From the NCBI GenBank assembly GCA_900317855.1, contig ONIG01000003.1, forward strand, positions 52,805 to 116,804: 64,000 nt of DNA. Reading direction: 5' to 3'. Origin of the DNA: an uncultured Eubacteriales bacterium (GTDB lineage Bacteria > Bacillota > Clostridia > Oscillospirales > Oscillospiraceae). The notes below the pieces were generated by a model that saw only the letters and a program-made list of their open reading frames with translations, did no database searches and was not told the origin of the DNA. Positions within the stretch are counted from its first letter, which is position 1, and each line of letters begins with the position of its first letter. Made by a program: the position numbers and the translations under genes. Shown here in pieces: positions 63,563 through 64,000 of this stretch.

Positions 63563-63664
63563 TAAGTACACCATGGCATGTACTCTTTTGCCGGAAAAAC
63601 GGTATGTCCTACATTGCCGCTTTTTAGCCGAAATTCACACAAATACACCATAAGTACACCAAAG
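63563..63664 (+). repeat. Short direct and inverted repeats after lysS
   Basis: TAAGTACACCA occurs at 63563-63573 and 63651-63661, and AAATACACCA at 63641. AGTACA at 63566 pairs with TGTACT at 63580-63585. AGTGACT and AGTCACT follow as an inverted pair (63663-63669 and about 63683-63689). Such clusters are common at the ends of integrative elements, where recombinases bind. The 261 bases between lysS and the next gene hold no other gene. Confidence 0.5.
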
Positions 63665-63708
63665 TGACTGCAAGTCGCCATAAGTCACTGGAATTCGCAC
63701 ATTTTTCC

Positions 63709-63745
63709 TAAGAGCTCCGATTCGATTCGGGGCTCTTATTTTTTT
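63709..63745 (+). terminator. Terminator after lysS
   Basis: TAAGAGCTCCGA pairs with TCGGGGCTCTTA (one G-T pair) around 6 bases and is followed by TTTTTTT. Confidence 0.88.
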
Positions 63746-63823
63746 GCCGTTCCTGATTTAGAACCCACACATTTCAATTTCCTCTGTGTTTTGATTACAC
63801 TATACGCGGAGGAGGTGATGCGA

Positions 63824-64000
63824 ATGGGAATAAGTTTTGCTGAAAAGCACCCGGAACTCGCTTCTGAGTTTTCAGAGCGCAATTTGCCACTGATGGCTTC
63901 AGATAAATACACCTTCCGTCAGAGTTCTCAGATTTCTTCGCAAACCGGCTTGATCGGTTATCTCCGCGCTGATATGGATACTGACGGAAACGGCTTCTTC
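63824..64000 (+). CDS. Partial gene, probably from an integrative/conjugative element (3' end outside window)
   Basis: The first 59 codons of an AT-richer gene with a very strong ribosome-binding site (GGAGGAGGTGATG). The protein begins MGISFAEKHPELASEFSERN and goes on to QSSQISSQTGLIGYLRADMD. Both the 'FAEKHPEL' opening and the 'GxIGYLRADMD' phrase recall hypothetical proteins carried by Tn1549-like conjugative elements of gut Clostridia; this is from memory and not a family identification. Codon use differs from the chromosomal genes upstream. The ATG at 63824 is best spaced; one at 63818 is too close to the site. Confidence 0.6.
   Translation, partial: MGISFAEKHPELASEFSERNLPLMASDKYTFRQSSQISSQTGLIGYLRADMDTDGNGFF

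Overview
The window is GC-rich chromosomal DNA from a low-copy Gram-positive relative: gene content and order (pyrH-frr-uppS-cdsA-dxr-rseP-ispG-polC, rpoBC, the str operon, PolC, FtsEX-M23, HrcA/CIRCE, SLH proteins, a clostridial LysRS with a C-terminal tRNA-binding domain) fit Bacillota, class Clostridia, most likely an Oscillospiraceae/Ruminococcaceae-type gut anaerobe. The family assignment is inference from gene content and the high-GC codon use. Nearly all housekeeping genes have clear Shine-Dalgarno sites, and many transcription units have near-consensus sigma-A promoters and strong hairpin terminators.

Layout. 0-4.9 kb: an accessory redox locus with two short-chain dehydrogenases (the first cut by the window edge), a convergent two-gene operon (FAD oxidoreductase plus flavin/2Fe-2S reductase) and a divergent FadR-type GntR regulator; substrate unknown, steroid or bile acid is one possibility. 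4.9-15.3 kb: the conserved pyrH-to-polC run (nucleotide metabolism, ribosome recycling, undecaprenyl and phospholipid precursors, MEP isoprenoid pathway, replication). 15.4-23.4 kb: a large SLH surface protein, a cytidylate-kinase-like gene, a GIY-YIG gene, a polar amino-acid ABC transporter behind an array of GAATATTC sites, RlmA, and a CIRCE-preceded Hsp20. 23.6-28.4 kb: two EamA transporters (the second frameshifted) around a CbiMN-CbiQ-CbiO cobalt/nickel ECF importer.

28.4-33.8 kb: a gap with a promoter-terminator-bounded candidate small RNA and a second, pseudoknot-capable element; then a corrinoid methyl-transfer cluster: homocysteine S-methyltransferase and a RACo-type activator on the minus strand, divergent from a DUF2284 protein and a URO-D methyltransferase fused to its own corrinoid domain. 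The cobalt importer a few kilobases away may feed it. 33.9-37.4 kb: a guanine-class purine riboswitch with unusually large loops controls adenine deaminase and a purine permease. 37.6-39.0 kb: tRNA-Leu(GAG) and a membrane glycosyltransferase-like gene.

39.1-51.5 kb: rpoB-rpoC, rpsL-rpsG-fusA-tuf; EF-Tu carries an 11-residue insertion. 51.7-54.3 kb: a second SLH protein with a striking nine-copy 22-residue repeat that I do not recognise. 54.3-63.0 kb: DUF4830 protein, RsuA, a CdaR-type regulator, ftsE-ftsX-M23 peptidase-CtpA (cell division and wall remodelling), greA and lysS. From about 63,045 to the end, inside the 3' part of lysS, base composition changes to AT-richer DNA, followed by short repeats and a partial gene of the kind found on conjugative elements. 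I interpret this as the boundary of an integrative element inserted into lysS.
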